Part shown: piece by piece, positions 1-9,357 of the stretch | How positions within the stretch are numbered: position 1 is the first letter of the stretch | Layout: every line of letters begins with the position of its first letter | Assembly (NCBI RefSeq): GCF_000060345.1 | Contig: NC_008571.1 | Coordinates: 1 to 64,000 of the forward strand | DNA length: 64,000 nucleotides | Direction of reading: 5' to 3' | Origin: Christiangramia forsetii KT0803 | GTDB taxonomy: Bacteria; Bacteroidota; Bacteroidia; Flavobacteriales; Flavobacteriaceae | Translations under genes and position numbers: made by a program | Notes under the pieces: generated by a model | What the model saw: only the letters and a program-made list of their open reading frames with translations | Database searches by the model: none | Told to the model about the DNA's origin: nothing

Positions 1-1
1 G

Positions 2-709
2 ATGAAAGAAAATATGGGAACTATTGAAAAGAAAAATAGAAAGAGGTGCCTGTTGAAAGATGAAAATAGCAAGATCAGGAAAGAGTTTGAAAATTTTATT
101 CTCGTGAAAGATCATCCTTGTATCATGGCGCAGACGATTTTTTCTATGGACCAGGTTGTTTTAAATTCTTATTCTGACTTCGGTTCTTTGAAAACTGCAA
201 AAAACCTGATGAAGGATTTGGAGAACTATATTGCAGAATATGATTTTAAGTCGAATGATTTTAAAACATTTTTGGCGGTATTTCCCGATTCTCCGGAATA
301 TTCTGAAATTGACTTTGAGAAAATACTTTGGGAACAGTTACAAAACCTTCATGAGAGTGATAATAAAGATTGGGATCATGAAGTTAGTCAGGATTCCAGT
401 GAAGAAAATTTCAGTTTCAGTCTTGGAGGTAAAGCTTTTTACATTGTAGGGCTACATCCTAACTCATCGAGGATAGCGAGAAGAAGTCCATACCCGGCAA
501 TCGCATTTAATCTGCACTGGCAGTTCGAAAAATTAAGGGAAATGGGTACTTATGAGACTGTAAGGGATAGAATACGACAGCGTGATATTGAACTTCAGGG
601 AAATATGAATCCAATGCTCGAAGATTTTGGCGCCAGTAGTGAAGCAAAGCAATATAGCGGTAGAAAAGTAGGGAAGGAATGGAAATGTCCTTTTCATAAG
701 AATAATTGA
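2..709 (+). CDS. YqcI/YcgG family (GntA-like) haem-dependent N-hydroxylase
   Basis: The protein matches the YqcI/YcgG family. Landmarks are the HPCIMAQ block near residues 38-44, a NLHWQF segment near 170 and a C-terminal CPFH. Characterised family members (GntA of guanitoxin synthesis, AglA-type arginine hydroxylases) are haem proteins that hydroxylate a guanidino nitrogen of arginine-derived substrates. The substrate here cannot be read from sequence. It is the first gene of a tight run with a PaiB-like and a DUF1989 gene. The ATG at base 2 lies at the window edge, so an earlier start cannot be excluded. Family assignment is good; the specific reaction is inference. Confidence 0.75.
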   Translation: MKENMGTIEKKNRKRCLLKDENSKIRKEFENFILVKDHPCIMAQTIFSMDQVVLNSYSDFGSLKTAKNLMKDLENYIAEYDFKSNDFKTFLAVFPDSPEYSEIDFEKILWEQLQNLHESDNKDWDHEVSQDSSEENFSFSLGGKAFYIVGLHPNSSRIARRSPYPAIAFNLHWQFEKLREMGTYETVRDRIRQRDIELQGNMNPMLEDFGASSEAKQYSGRKVGKEWKCPFHKNN

Positions 710-714
710 ATAAA

Positions 715-1332
715 ATGTACAGAGCTTCAAAATATCAAAAGGATGATAAGGACTTTATTTATTCTTTTATCGAGCATCATCCTTTTGCAACTTTTGTATT
801 AAATGGAGAGCGATTACTTGCTACTCATATCCCTATCCTCCTGGAGGGCGAAGTTAGTGGTTGGAGGTTGTTTTCCCATATTGCAAATCATAATGAGCAA
901 CTTAAATATTTAAAGGAAGGAGCAGAAGCGCTGGTGATCTTTCAGGGAGCTAATGCCTATATCTCTTCTTCCTGGTATAAGGAAAAAGATATAAGCACCT
1001 GGGATTATTCAGCTGTACATGTTAATGCAAAGATAAAATTGCAGACGGCAGAGGAGTTGGAAAATTCTTTAAAGGAGCTCGTTTCAAAATTTGAAAAGAA
1101 ACAGGACAAGCCTTTATATTATGATAATATTCCACGAAAAATGCTGGATGAACATCTGCCGCTTATTACCGGGTTCTGGTTAGAACCTTATAAAGTCGAA
1201 GGGATTGCGAAGTTACATCAGGCGTATCCAAAACATGATATTGAAGAAGTGACCAAACATTTACTTTCTTCAGAAGATACCATGAAGAATGACCTGGGAC
1301 AGGCGATCAAAAAGGAAAATAATATTAAATAA
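715..1332 (+). CDS. PaiB-like FMN-binding protein
   Basis: This 205-residue protein has the PaiB/FMN-binding split-barrel pattern: an N-terminal MYRASKYQ, HPFATFV, THIPILL, a GANAYISSSWY segment near 85, WDYSAVHV, and a C-terminal FWLEPYKVEGIAKLHQ. Bacillus PaiB is described as a negative regulator of sporulation and protease genes, but the fold is that of FMN/FAD-binding oxidoreductases, so a flavin reductase role is equally possible. I chose the ATG at 715 over a TTG at 706 that overlaps the previous stop. It begins 5 bp after the GntA-like gene and ends 15 bp before DUF1989, which suggests one transcript. Confidence 0.75.
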   Translation: MYRASKYQKDDKDFIYSFIEHHPFATFVLNGERLLATHIPILLEGEVSGWRLFSHIANHNEQLKYLKEGAEALVIFQGANAYISSSWYKEKDISTWDYSAVHVNAKIKLQTAEELENSLKELVSKFEKKQDKPLYYDNIPRKMLDEHLPLITGFWLEPYKVEGIAKLHQAYPKHDIEEVTKHLLSSEDTMKNDLGQAIKKENNIK

Positions 1333-1347
1333 ATTCAGAATTATAAA

Positions 1348-1926
1348 ATGCAGATAATTGAAAAGCAAAGTGGCGAAGCTTTTAAATTGAAAAAAGGTCA
1401 GTTATTAAAAGTTATAGATCCGCAAGGGAAGCAGGTGAGCGATATGGTTCTTTTTAATACTGATGATAAAAGAGAAAAGATCTCCAGCGGAAAAACTATG
1501 GATTACGAAGAAAGTATACTAATTTCTAAGGCAAATTATATTTGGAGCAACCGGAGCAATAAAATGATGGAGATTCTTGAAGATACCAATGGGCGTAATG
1601 ATTTTCTACTTGCTCCTTGTAGTCCCGAAACTTTCAAGATCATGTATAAAAATGATAAATATCATCCCAGCTGTTTTGAAAACCTTTATACCAATCTGGA
1701 AAAATTTGATATAGAGCCTGATGATATTCCTACCGCTTTCAACATTTTTATGAATGTTCAATTCGATAAATATGGAAAGATCTCTGTAAAACCTCCAAAA
1801 ACTAAAGCCGGGGACTATATTCTATTTGAAGCCAGAATGGATCTAATAGTGGGTTTAACAGCCTGTTCAGCTGAAGATAGTAACGGCGGAAGCTTTAAGC
1901 CTATTCATTACGAGATACTGGATTAA
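1348..1926 (+). CDS. DUF1989 (urea carboxylase-associated) family protein
   Basis: The protein matches DUF1989: GQLLKVIDPQGKQVSDMVLF near the N-terminus, LAPCSPETF near residues 90-98, HPSCFENL near 110 and a C-terminal GDYILFEARMDLIVGLTAC. In proteobacteria two paralogues of this family (UAAP1/2, renamed CgdAB) form carboxyguanidine deiminase, which acts beside a guanidine carboxylase. Only one copy is present here and no carboxylase is nearby, so the substrate must differ or the partner lies elsewhere. Placement after a probable guanidino N-hydroxylase suggests action on a related compound (inference). Its last 26 bp overlap the convergent terC-like gene. Confidence 0.75.
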   Translation: MQIIEKQSGEAFKLKKGQLLKVIDPQGKQVSDMVLFNTDDKREKISSGKTMDYEESILISKANYIWSNRSNKMMEILEDTNGRNDFLLAPCSPETFKIMYKNDKYHPSCFENLYTNLEKFDIEPDDIPTAFNIFMNVQFDKYGKISVKPPKTKAGDYILFEARMDLIVGLTACSAEDSNGGSFKPIHYEILD

Positions 1927-2641
1927 CATTCTTTTTCCGGAATCTCATATTCAACATTTCAATAGCTAAAGAGAAGAAAACGGCGAAATAGATATATCCT
2001 TTTGGTACATGGTAATGCGCACCTTCAATGATTAGCATAACCCCTATTAAAATTAAAAATGATAATGCTAGTATTTGAATAGTAGGATGTTTGTTTACAA
2101 AATCTCCTACCGGTCTTGCAAATATCATCATCACGATAATGGACACGATTACAGCGATGACCATAAGTATAATTTGATCTGTAAGTCCAACGGCTGTTAG
2201 AATAGAATCAAAAGAAAAGACAAGATCCAGCAGAACGATCTGGATAATTGCTGAGGTGAAACTTAATGTCGGCTTTGCTTTTACTCCGGTTTTGTTTTCC
2301 TCTTCCTGTCCTTCCACTTTATGATGTATTTCCAAAGTACTTTTAATCAAGAGGAAGATCCCGCCAGAAATTAAAATGATATCACGCCAACTGAGTTCAA
2401 AATCTGCCAGTGTTAGTACAGGTTTCGTTAAACCAATGATCCAGGTAATACTTAGAAGTAATAGTATTCTCATTATAAGAGCAAGAGAAAGGCCGCCCAG
2501 TCTGGCTTTTTTCTGACTTTCTTCAGGTACTTTTCCTGCAACAAGCGAAATAAAAATAATGTTATCTATCCCAAGTATAATTTCAAGAAAAGTAAGGGTA
2601 AGAAGGGCTACCCAGGTATCAGGTTGTAAGAAAATCTCCAT
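1901..2641 (-). CDS. TerC family integral membrane protein
   Basis: This 246-residue membrane protein has 7-8 hydrophobic segments and the TerC signatures EIILGIDNIIF near residues 20-30 and DLVFSFDSIL near 139-148, whose acidic residues lie within membrane helices. TerC proteins are linked to metal-ion (mainly manganese) efflux and to metal loading of exported proteins. A charged loop around residues 105-120 (KVEGQEEENK) separates the two halves. The 3' end overlaps the DUF1989 gene. A promoter with a TAATTTTG -7 element lies just upstream, so it appears to be transcribed alone. Confidence 0.85.
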   Translation of the reverse strand: MEIFLQPDTWVALLTLTFLEIILGIDNIIFISLVAGKVPEESQKKARLGGLSLALIMRILLLLSITWIIGLTKPVLTLADFELSWRDIILISGGIFLLIKSTLEIHHKVEGQEEENKTGVKAKPTLSFTSAIIQIVLLDLVFSFDSILTAVGLTDQIILMVIAVIVSIIVMMIFARPVGDFVNKHPTIQILALSFLILIGVMLIIEGAHYHVPKGYIYFAVFFSLAIEMLNMRFRKKNVNPVSRNE

Positions 2642-2663
2642 AATTCATTAGTTGGCTAAGCCT

Positions 2664-2692
2664 CAAAATTATATAAAAATTGATTAGTTCAA
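2664..2692 (-). promoter_or_regulatory. Bacteroidota-type promoter of the TerC gene
   Basis: On the minus strand, TTG (plus 2690-2692) is followed after 18 bp by TAATTTTG (plus 2664-2671), which fits the TTG / TAnnTTTG promoter pattern of this phylum. The TerC start codon lies 23 bp downstream. Confidence 0.5.
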
Positions 2693-2732
2693 GTTAAACT
2701 TTTGACAAAGGAAGAAGAGAAAATTTTCAACC

Positions 2733-3221
2733 TCATTTTGGAAAGCCAAATTTATAACTAATCCCTCCATATACTGAAACCTGAAAAAAATCATAGTCGG
2801 TACGCCAACGAGATTCTCCCCGTAAGTAAATAAAGAATCTTGAAAAATGAAATTCCATCCGGGAATTAAGTGCTAAGGAAGGATATGTTTTAAAAGGTCT
2901 TCTTATAAAAGAAAGAGAGAGATCTACAACGGGAATCAGCATTTTCCCGGGTCTAAATACATACCCTGGATTCACCCCCATAGATTCATATTTTATGGCC
3001 GAAAAAGTTTCGTAATAAGCCAAAATACTGAAATTTTCATTTCGGTAACCAGCGGTCCAGGTGCCATCATAAGCAGCTGGGTTCACCGTTCCGCCAAAAG
3101 TAGCATTACGAATATCCAGGCCTGAACTTACAAAAAAGTAGGTGTCCTCTCGTGTAAGCCAGTACTGGGCAAAAACATGGGAGGGCATAACCAAAAGCAG
3201 CAATAAAAAAATCTTTCTCAT
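2733..3221 (-). CDS. Small secreted outer-membrane barrel-like protein
   Basis: A signal peptide (MRKIFLLLLLVMPSHVFAQ) leads into about 143 residues with alternating hydrophobic and polar short strands rich in Tyr, Phe and Arg, ending in YKFGFPK. This looks like a small outer-membrane beta-barrel, but I do not recognise a named family. It diverges from the hybrid regulator gene at 3434 and lies 91 bp upstream of the TerC gene. Function unknown. Confidence 0.6.
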   Translation of the reverse strand: MRKIFLLLLLVMPSHVFAQYWLTREDTYFFVSSGLDIRNATFGGTVNPAAYDGTWTAGYRNENFSILAYYETFSAIKYESMGVNPGYVFRPGKMLIPVVDLSLSFIRRPFKTYPSLALNSRMEFHFSRFFIYLRGESRWRTDYDFFQVSVYGGISYKFGFPK

Positions 3222-3433
3222 TCATAAGAATTAAATCTGAAGTCGCTTCAGCTTCAGGTCTGACTTTTTGGTCGCTTAAACTATTGATTTTTGGTTGGTT
3301 ATGAAGGTACTAATAAAATTTGTAGGATAAATTATATGTCTTTCATTATTCAGGGAATGAGGACATTTTTAATTTTTCATTCTTGTCGAGTTATCTTTAA
3401 ATTATACTTTTAAGGTATACTTAAGAAAATTGA

Positions 3434-6157
3434 ATGAAATATCTAAAACTTCTGCTATTTGTTTTTCTCTCCATCCTTACAGACTCTTGTCAGGTTAAGT
3501 CGGAGGAAGAAAAGTTTAAAGTTGGATTTTCACAAGCCATGACTACCGATAATTGGCGACGTGAGATGAATAAATCCATGAAGCTAGAAGCATCCATGCA
3601 TCCCGATATAATTCTCGAAATAAAGGATGCTGAAAATCACATTACTAATCAGGTTGCTCATATTGAGGAGTTTATAAAGGATGGAGTAGATGTTCTTATC
3701 GTTTCACCTATTCAATCCATCCCTATAACTCCCGCTATCGAAAAGGCAATGGCTGCAGGGATTCCAACTATTATTATCGATAGGAAAATTGAAGGCCAAA
3801 ACTTTACAGCTTATGTGGGTGCCAACAATATTGAAATTGGAAGAAATGCAGCAAAATATATTCTTTCTCATTCTAGTGGAAAAGCTGATATTATAGAGAT
3901 CACAGGACAGGAGGGTTCTTCGCCTGCCTATGAACGGAGTATGGGGTTTAAAAAAACTTTGGATTCTGTTCCGGAGCTAAAAGTGCGGCATGTAATAAAA
4001 GGTGACTGGGAAAAAACTTCTATCCAATCTAAATTATCAGATCTTTTGGATTCTGTAAAAGCTCCCGATTATATTTTTGCTCATAATGACCGGATGGCTT
4101 TAGGAGCCTGGGAAGTGGCTCGCTCCAAATCACTGGAAGAAGAAATTAATATTATTGGAGTAGATGGCGTTTTTGGGCCAAATGGAGGTATTCAATTAGT
4201 AAAAGATAATATTCTGAATGCTACGATTCTATATCCCACAGGCGGAATGGAAACTATTAAATTGGCAGAGGATATTCTTAATGGAGAAAACGTCAATAAG
4301 AATAACATTTTGAGAACGGTGATTATAGATTCTGTAAATGTGGATATCATGCAGAATCAGTTCAATAAGATGAATCAGCAACAAAATGATATCGAACAGC
4401 AACAGGAGGTCATCGATAAACAAATAAGAACCTATAACACTCAAAGCGATCTTATCCAGCTGATGTTGATTTTATTAAGTTTACTTCTTATTCTTACTCT
4501 CTGGAGTGTATATCTTGTTGTAAAGCTTAAGAAAAGAAAGCGAATACTGGAGCTGAATAATCAAAAAATCATTACACAGCGAAACCAGATAGAGAGCTTT
4601 GCCGAAAAACTTAAACTATCCAATGAGAGCAAGATCAATTTCTTTACTGCTCTTTCACATGAATTTAAAACTCCACTTACCCTTATTACTAGTTCTATTG
4701 AATCAATTTCAGATCATCCTAATAAAGAGCTCAAGAGCATATCTTATGAAACAAACCTTATAATCAATAATTCCAGAAGGCTGCTAAGACTGATAAATGA
4801 ACTACTGGATTTCAGAAAACTGGAGAGTGGGACCTTCGCTCTAAAACCTGTAAAGACCAAAATAGCTCCATTCATTCAAAGTATTATAGCAGATTTTAAA
4901 CCCGAAGCTCTAAAAAAATCTATTCAAATTGAATTTAGTTCAGCTAATGAAGCCTTGGAATTATATATAGATAGAGATATGATGGATAAGGTTTTCTTTA
5001 ATATCCTTTCAAATGCTTTTAAATTCACTCCAAAGAATGGTAGCGTAAGTATATTCATCCAGGAATCTAAAGATGGTGTAAATGTGATTTTTAAAGATTC
5101 TGGGATTGGTATTCCAAAAGATGAGTTCCAAAAGATCTTTGATCCTTATATGCAGGCAAGCAACAATAAAAAGCCAAGTTCAGGTCTTGGCCTTTATATT
5201 TCAAAACAGTTCATAGAGCTTCATAATGGTGAAATTTTCGTTTCTTCTCATCAGGGAACCGAATTTAAGATATCTCTTCTCAAAGGTAAATCTCATTTAA
5301 AGGAATATGAGATATCTGAATTGAATACCGAAATAGAACAAACGGATTCCTATAGGTTGTCTGAATCTGGGATACCCACAGAAACTCATCCTACTAATCA
5401 TCTGGACGAAAATGCTGAAACCGTTCTTATTATTGAAGATAATATGGACCTGTCTTATATACTAAATAAGAAATTAAGTTCAGAGTTTCATGTAATTCTT
5501 TCAGATGGAACCAATGGGATAAAAATGGCCATTGACAATATTCCCGATGTAATTATCTGTGATCTTAATTTACCTGATAAGAACGGATTTGAAATTTGTA
5601 ATGAACTTAAAAATGATCTTAGAACCTCACATATACCCACAATAATACTTACCGCATTAGATAGTAAGGAATCCAGACTTAAAGCCTTAAAAGCCGGAGC
5701 TGATAACTATATTACCAAACCTTTTAATTATGAAATACTAAACGAATCTCTAAGATCTGTTCTTTATAACAGGGAGAAATTACGTTACTACTACACCAAT
5801 AAAATTGATGAGGTAAGAGATGAGAATTTTGCTAATGCTGAACAAAAATTTCTAAAAGACCTCAATTCGCTTATCGATAATAATCTTAGAAATACAGGTT
5901 TTTCTGTAGAAGATTTGGCCGCCAGATTAAAGATTTCAAGAGTTCAATTATATCGAAAGGTTAAAGCATTATTAGGAGTGAGCATTAGCGAATATATCAA
6001 TTCACAAAGATTGAATAAAGCTAAAAATCTTTTACAGGATTCTGATATGAATATCTCGGAAATTGCATATGAAGTTGGCTATTCATCTCCAGGTTACTTT
6101 TCCACTTCTTTTAAGAAAGAATATGGTATTTCCCCAAAAGAGTTAAAATCCCGATAA
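3434..6157 (+). CDS. Hybrid two-component regulator with periplasmic sugar-binding sensor (fructan PUL)
   Basis: This 907-residue protein combines a full signalling pathway. Domains in order: signal sequence (1-20), a periplasmic LacI/ribose-binding-protein-like domain (about 28-310, with KVGFSQAMTTDNWRREM and FAHNDRMALGAWE), a membrane helix (about 340-365), HisKA with phospho-acceptor His409 in SHEFKTP, HATPase with NAFKFTP and DSGIGIP, a receiver with phospho-acceptor Asp710, and a C-terminal AraC HTH (about 800-907). Bacteroides BT1754, with this architecture, binds fructose and controls a fructan PUL. The adjacent GH32, SusCD and fructokinase make the same role likely here. A strong hairpin follows the gene. 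Confidence 0.9.
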   Translation: MKYLKLLLFVFLSILTDSCQVKSEEEKFKVGFSQAMTTDNWRREMNKSMKLEASMHPDIILEIKDAENHITNQVAHIEEFIKDGVDVLIVSPIQSIPITPAIEKAMAAGIPTIIIDRKIEGQNFTAYVGANNIEIGRNAAKYILSHSSGKADIIEITGQEGSSPAYERSMGFKKTLDSVPELKVRHVIKGDWEKTSIQSKLSDLLDSVKAPDYIFAHNDRMALGAWEVARSKSLEEEINIIGVDGVFGPNGGIQLVKDNILNATILYPTGGMETIKLAEDILNGENVNKNNILRTVIIDSVNVDIMQNQFNKMNQQQNDIEQQQEVIDKQIRTYNTQSDLIQLMLILLSLLLILTLWSVYLVVKLKKRKRILELNNQKIITQRNQIESFAEKLKLSNESKINFFTALSHEFKTPLTLITSSIESISDHPNKELKSISYETNLIINNSRRLLRLINELLDFRKLESGTFALKPVKTKIAPFIQSIIADFKPEALKKSIQIEFSSANEALELYIDRDMMDKVFFNILSNAFKFTPKNGSVSIFIQESKDGVNVIFKDSGIGIPKDEFQKIFDPYMQASNNKKPSSGLGLYISKQFIELHNGEIFVSSHQGTEFKISLLKGKSHLKEYEISELNTEIEQTDSYRLSESGIPTETHPTNHLDENAETVLIIEDNMDLSYILNKKLSSEFHVILSDGTNGIKMAIDNIPDVIICDLNLPDKNGFEICNELKNDLRTSHIPTIILTALDSKESRLKALKAGADNYITKPFNYEILNESLRSVLYNREKLRYYYTNKIDEVRDENFANAEQKFLKDLNSLIDNNLRNTGFSVEDLAARLKISRVQLYRKVKALLGVSISEYINSQRLNKAKNLLQDSDMNISEIAYEVGYSSPGYFSTSFKKEYGISPKELKSR

Positions 6158-6189
6158 CTGCAAAGCCAGAAACTTGAAAAGTTGTTTAA

Positions 6190-6226
6190 AAAAATGATAC
6201 ATAATTGGAATTATAGTATCATTTTT
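6190..6226 (+). terminator. Rho-independent terminator after the fructan regulator
   Basis: Inverted arms AAAAATGATAC and GTATCATTTTT, with an inner ATAATT/AATTAT pair around GG, form a long AT-rich hairpin ending in a T run 33 bp after the regulator stop. It would separate the regulator from the downstream catabolic operon. Confidence 0.7.
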
Positions 6227-6396
6227 AAAACTATAACGTTTTCGAAATTATTTTGAATTCCCTCTAATCTCCTACCAATAAAGAGCTTAATAAAAAATTC
6301 ACTATTCCTTAACATTATTAGAATCATTTGCGGAATTCTTAAAATATAAGGAAGGGTTTTAGACATAATTTAGTTTTTAGATATAAAAATTAAGTG

Positions 6397-7737
6397 ATGA
6401 ATAAAATTCTTACCTGGTCAATAAGCGCTGCACTTGCCGGTTTCTTATTTGGATTTGATACAGTAGTCATTTCAGGCGCAGACAAACAGCTTCAGGAATT
6501 ATGGAGTACTTCAGATGCTTTTCATGGTTCTGTAGTAATGGCGATGGCGCTTTGGGGTACTGTAGTAGGAGCTATTTTTGGTGGAATTCCCACCAATAAG
6601 TGGGGAAGGAAAAATACTCTTATTATAATAGGAGTTCTGTATTTTGTTTCTGCACTTGGATCTGCATTGGTTGACGATCCTATAAGTTTTGCTGTGTTTC
6701 GGTTCCTGGGGGGATTGGGCGTAGGAGCCTCAACAATAGCAGCACCGGCTTATGTATCAGAAATTGCTCCGGCCAGTCAAAGAGGGAAATTGGTATCGCT
6801 CTATCAATTCAATATAGTACTCGGAATTCTTATCGCATTTCTTTCAAATTATTTATTGCGAAATACGGGGCAGGAGCCCTGGAGATGGATGATAGGTATA
6901 GAAGCTGTACCTGCTCTTATCTATGTTGTGTTTGTAATCTTTATTCCCAGAAGTCCGCGTTGGCTTGTGTCCCGGGGAAGGTTTTCTGAAGCAGAAAAAG
7001 TTCTGGGGATTATAAATCCGGGTATTGATACAAAGGCTAAAGTTCAGGAAATTAAAGAGCTTGATGCAAAGGAAGCCACAGGTGAGAATATTTTCATGAA
7101 GAAATATCGGTTTCCCCTAACCCTGGCCTTTTTAATTGCTTTTTTTAATCAGCTTTCTGGCATTAATGCTTTCTTGTACTATGCTCCCAGGATCTTTGAA
7201 TCTGCAGGTCTAGGGGAAAGTACAGCTTTATTAAGTAGTATAGGAATTGGAGTTATTAACCTCCTGTTTACGCTATTAGGAGTTTTTCTTATTGATAGAC
7301 TAGGAAGAAAACAATTAATGCTCTACGGTTCTATAGGGTACATTATTTCGCTATCGCTGGTAGCTGCAGCTTTTTTCCTGAATTGGGGAGGTCTATGGGT
7401 TCCAATCTTCCTGTTCTTATTCATAGCATCCCATGCTATTGGGCAGGGAGCGGTGATCTGGGTCTTTATATCAGAAATATTTCCTAATAGGTTAAGGGCG
7501 TCAGGACAGGCATTTGGTTCTTCCACGCACTGGGTACTTGCAGCAATAATTCCATCTACCATTCCATTTCTGTTTTCTACAATAGGCCCGGGATACGTAT
7601 TTGCATTTTTTGCTTTTATGATGGTACTGCAGTTGATTTTTGTTGTTTTTATGATGCCGGAAACCAAAGGGAAATCGCTTGAAGAATTAAGTGAAGAACT
7701 TTCAATTAATCCCAATATTTCAATTTCAAATAAATAA
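6397..7737 (+). CDS. MFS sugar porter (fructose transport)
   Basis: This 12-helix transporter has the sugar-porter signatures: GFLFGFDTVVISGA at the N-terminus, a GRK motif after helix 2 (NKWGRKNT), PRSPRWLV before the central loop, LIDRLGRKQ after helix 8 and PETKGKSLEEL at the C-terminus. These mark the major facilitator sugar/proton symporter family. Position directly before the GH32 gene (5 bp gap) points to import of released fructose across the inner membrane. I chose ATG 6397 over GTG 6394. It heads the operon with GH32, SusC and SusD. Confidence 0.9.
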   Translation: MNKILTWSISAALAGFLFGFDTVVISGADKQLQELWSTSDAFHGSVVMAMALWGTVVGAIFGGIPTNKWGRKNTLIIIGVLYFVSALGSALVDDPISFAVFRFLGGLGVGASTIAAPAYVSEIAPASQRGKLVSLYQFNIVLGILIAFLSNYLLRNTGQEPWRWMIGIEAVPALIYVVFVIFIPRSPRWLVSRGRFSEAEKVLGIINPGIDTKAKVQEIKELDAKEATGENIFMKKYRFPLTLAFLIAFFNQLSGINAFLYYAPRIFESAGLGESTALLSSIGIGVINLLFTLLGVFLIDRLGRKQLMLYGSIGYIISLSLVAAAFFLNWGGLWVPIFLFLFIASHAIGQGAVIWVFISEIFPNRLRASGQAFGSSTHWVLAAIIPSTIPFLFSTIGPGYVFAFFAFMMVLQLIFVVFMMPETKGKSLEELSEELSINPNISISNK

Positions 7738-7742
7738 TTCAT

Positions 7743-9347
7743 ATGAAAAGAATAGTCAATTTAGTAGTATTTATGTCGCTCTCATTTAGCCTTTTCATCT
7801 CTTGTAAGGTCGCTAATGAGGATACTAAAGAAAAATCTGAAAAAACCTTGTCTGAGGTTCAAAACGACGAAGACTTCAGGCCAAATTTTCATTTTACCCC
7901 AAAGAAGAACTGGATGAACGACCCCAACGGGATGTTTTATTTCAATGGGTACTTCCATCTGTATTTTCAACATTATCCAGATGATAATGTGTGGGGACCT
8001 ATGCATTGGGGTCATGCAATTAGTACCGATATGGTTACCTGGAAGGAACAGCCTATCGCAATCTATCCTGACGAGAAAGGATATATTTTTTCCGGAAGTG
8101 CGGTAGTAGATAAAAACAATACTTCCGGCTTCGGAAAAGATGGAAAGACTCCTGTAATTGCGATGTTTACGTATCACGATCCTGAAGGAGAGAAGAATGA
8201 TGAGATAGATTATCAATCCCAGGCGATTGCCTATAGTCTGGATGAAGGGCAGACATGGACCAAGTATAAGGCGAATCCAGTAATTGAAAACCCGGGAATC
8301 AAGGATTTTCGGGACCCAAAAATAACCTGGGATGGAATTCACCAACAATGGGTAATGGTTCTTGCTACTTACGAGAAGACCTTATTTTACACCTCTGAAA
8401 ATTTAAAGAACTGGACGAGACAATCAGATTTTGGGGAAGGTATTGGAGCACATGGTGGAGTTTGGGAATGTCCTGATTTCTTTCCAATGTATGTAGGAGA
8501 TACCGAAGAAGTAAAATGGGTGTTGATCCAGAGTTTAAATCCTGGCGGATATAATGGAGGCTCGGGTACACAGTATTTTATAGGTGATTTTGATGGAAAG
8601 ACTTTTACCCCTGTAGAAAAGATGAAAAACCTGGGTGAAGATCACTCCTACTGGTTGGATTTTGGAAAAGACAATTATGCTGGGGTTACCTGGGCAAATA
8701 TTCCTGAAGAAAATGGCAGAACCCTTTTTATGGGGTGGATGTCTAACTGGCAATATGCACAGGAGGTTCCAACAGAAACCTGGCGAAGTGCAATGACTAT
8801 TGCGCGCGAATTGAAACTGGAAAAAATAGATGATAATTATATTATCAGTTCCACTCCTGTAAATGAACTGAAGAGTTATCGAAGTAAGAATTATAAAGAC
8901 CGGAATGTTGAAATTGATGGAAATACAAAAATCATCGATTCAGCTAAAATAGATCTTACGAGTGCAGAGATAAGATTTAAAATTTCCAGTCTTCAGGATA
9001 CAAAATACCAGTTCAAACTTTCTAATTCATTCGGGGATGAGCTTCTTTTTGGGTACGATCATTCCACTCAGGAATTTTTTATTGACAGATCTAAGGCTGG
9101 ACAGATCGATTTTTCAGAAGATTTTGCAAATAAAGTTTCCACAGCACCCCGCATTTCAAATTCTGAAGACCTAAGCGGTATAATAATTCTGGATAAAACT
9201 TCCATTGAATTATTCTATGATGAAGGAAAAACAGTAATGACTGAGATTTTCTTTCCAAACCAACCCTGGGAGACACTTTCAATAAATTCTGAAGAAGGAT
9301 CTTTTACTATGTCCGAAATAGAAGCATATCAACTAAAATTCAACTAA
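7743..9347 (+). CDS. GH32 fructan hydrolase lipoprotein
   Basis: A lipoprotein signal with lipobox LFISC (Cys21) precedes a five-bladed GH32 propeller and a C-terminal beta-sandwich (about 395-534). The three GH32 catalytic landmarks are present: WMNDPNG with nucleophile Asp60, FRDP with Asp191 as transition-state stabiliser, and WECPDFF with acid/base Glu242. Length (534) is typical of exo-acting inulinase/levanase/invertase enzymes. It is the only glycoside hydrolase in this PUL, so it probably releases fructose from short fructans in the periplasm or at the cell surface. Inulin versus levan preference cannot be read from sequence. Confidence 0.93.
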   Translation: MKRIVNLVVFMSLSFSLFISCKVANEDTKEKSEKTLSEVQNDEDFRPNFHFTPKKNWMNDPNGMFYFNGYFHLYFQHYPDDNVWGPMHWGHAISTDMVTWKEQPIAIYPDEKGYIFSGSAVVDKNNTSGFGKDGKTPVIAMFTYHDPEGEKNDEIDYQSQAIAYSLDEGQTWTKYKANPVIENPGIKDFRDPKITWDGIHQQWVMVLATYEKTLFYTSENLKNWTRQSDFGEGIGAHGGVWECPDFFPMYVGDTEEVKWVLIQSLNPGGYNGGSGTQYFIGDFDGKTFTPVEKMKNLGEDHSYWLDFGKDNYAGVTWANIPEENGRTLFMGWMSNWQYAQEVPTETWRSAMTIARELKLEKIDDNYIISSTPVNELKSYRSKNYKDRNVEIDGNTKIIDSAKIDLTSAEIRFKISSLQDTKYQFKLSNSFGDELLFGYDHSTQEFFIDRSKAGQIDFSEDFANKVSTAPRISNSEDLSGIIILDKTSIELFYDEGKTVMTEIFFPNQPWETLSINSEEGSFTMSEIEAYQLKFN

Positions 9348-9357
9348 AACTAATATT

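Noticed and set aside
6234-6243. AACGTTTTCG upstream of the fructan operon, also found near 49839 in the galactan regulatory region
   Set aside because: It has opposite orientation relative to the two operons and a self-complementary core, so chance is more likely than a shared operator.
7782-8348. Long minus-strand frame inside the GH32 gene
   Set aside because: GH32 on the plus strand has all catalytic motifs; the reverse frame has no recognisable domain.
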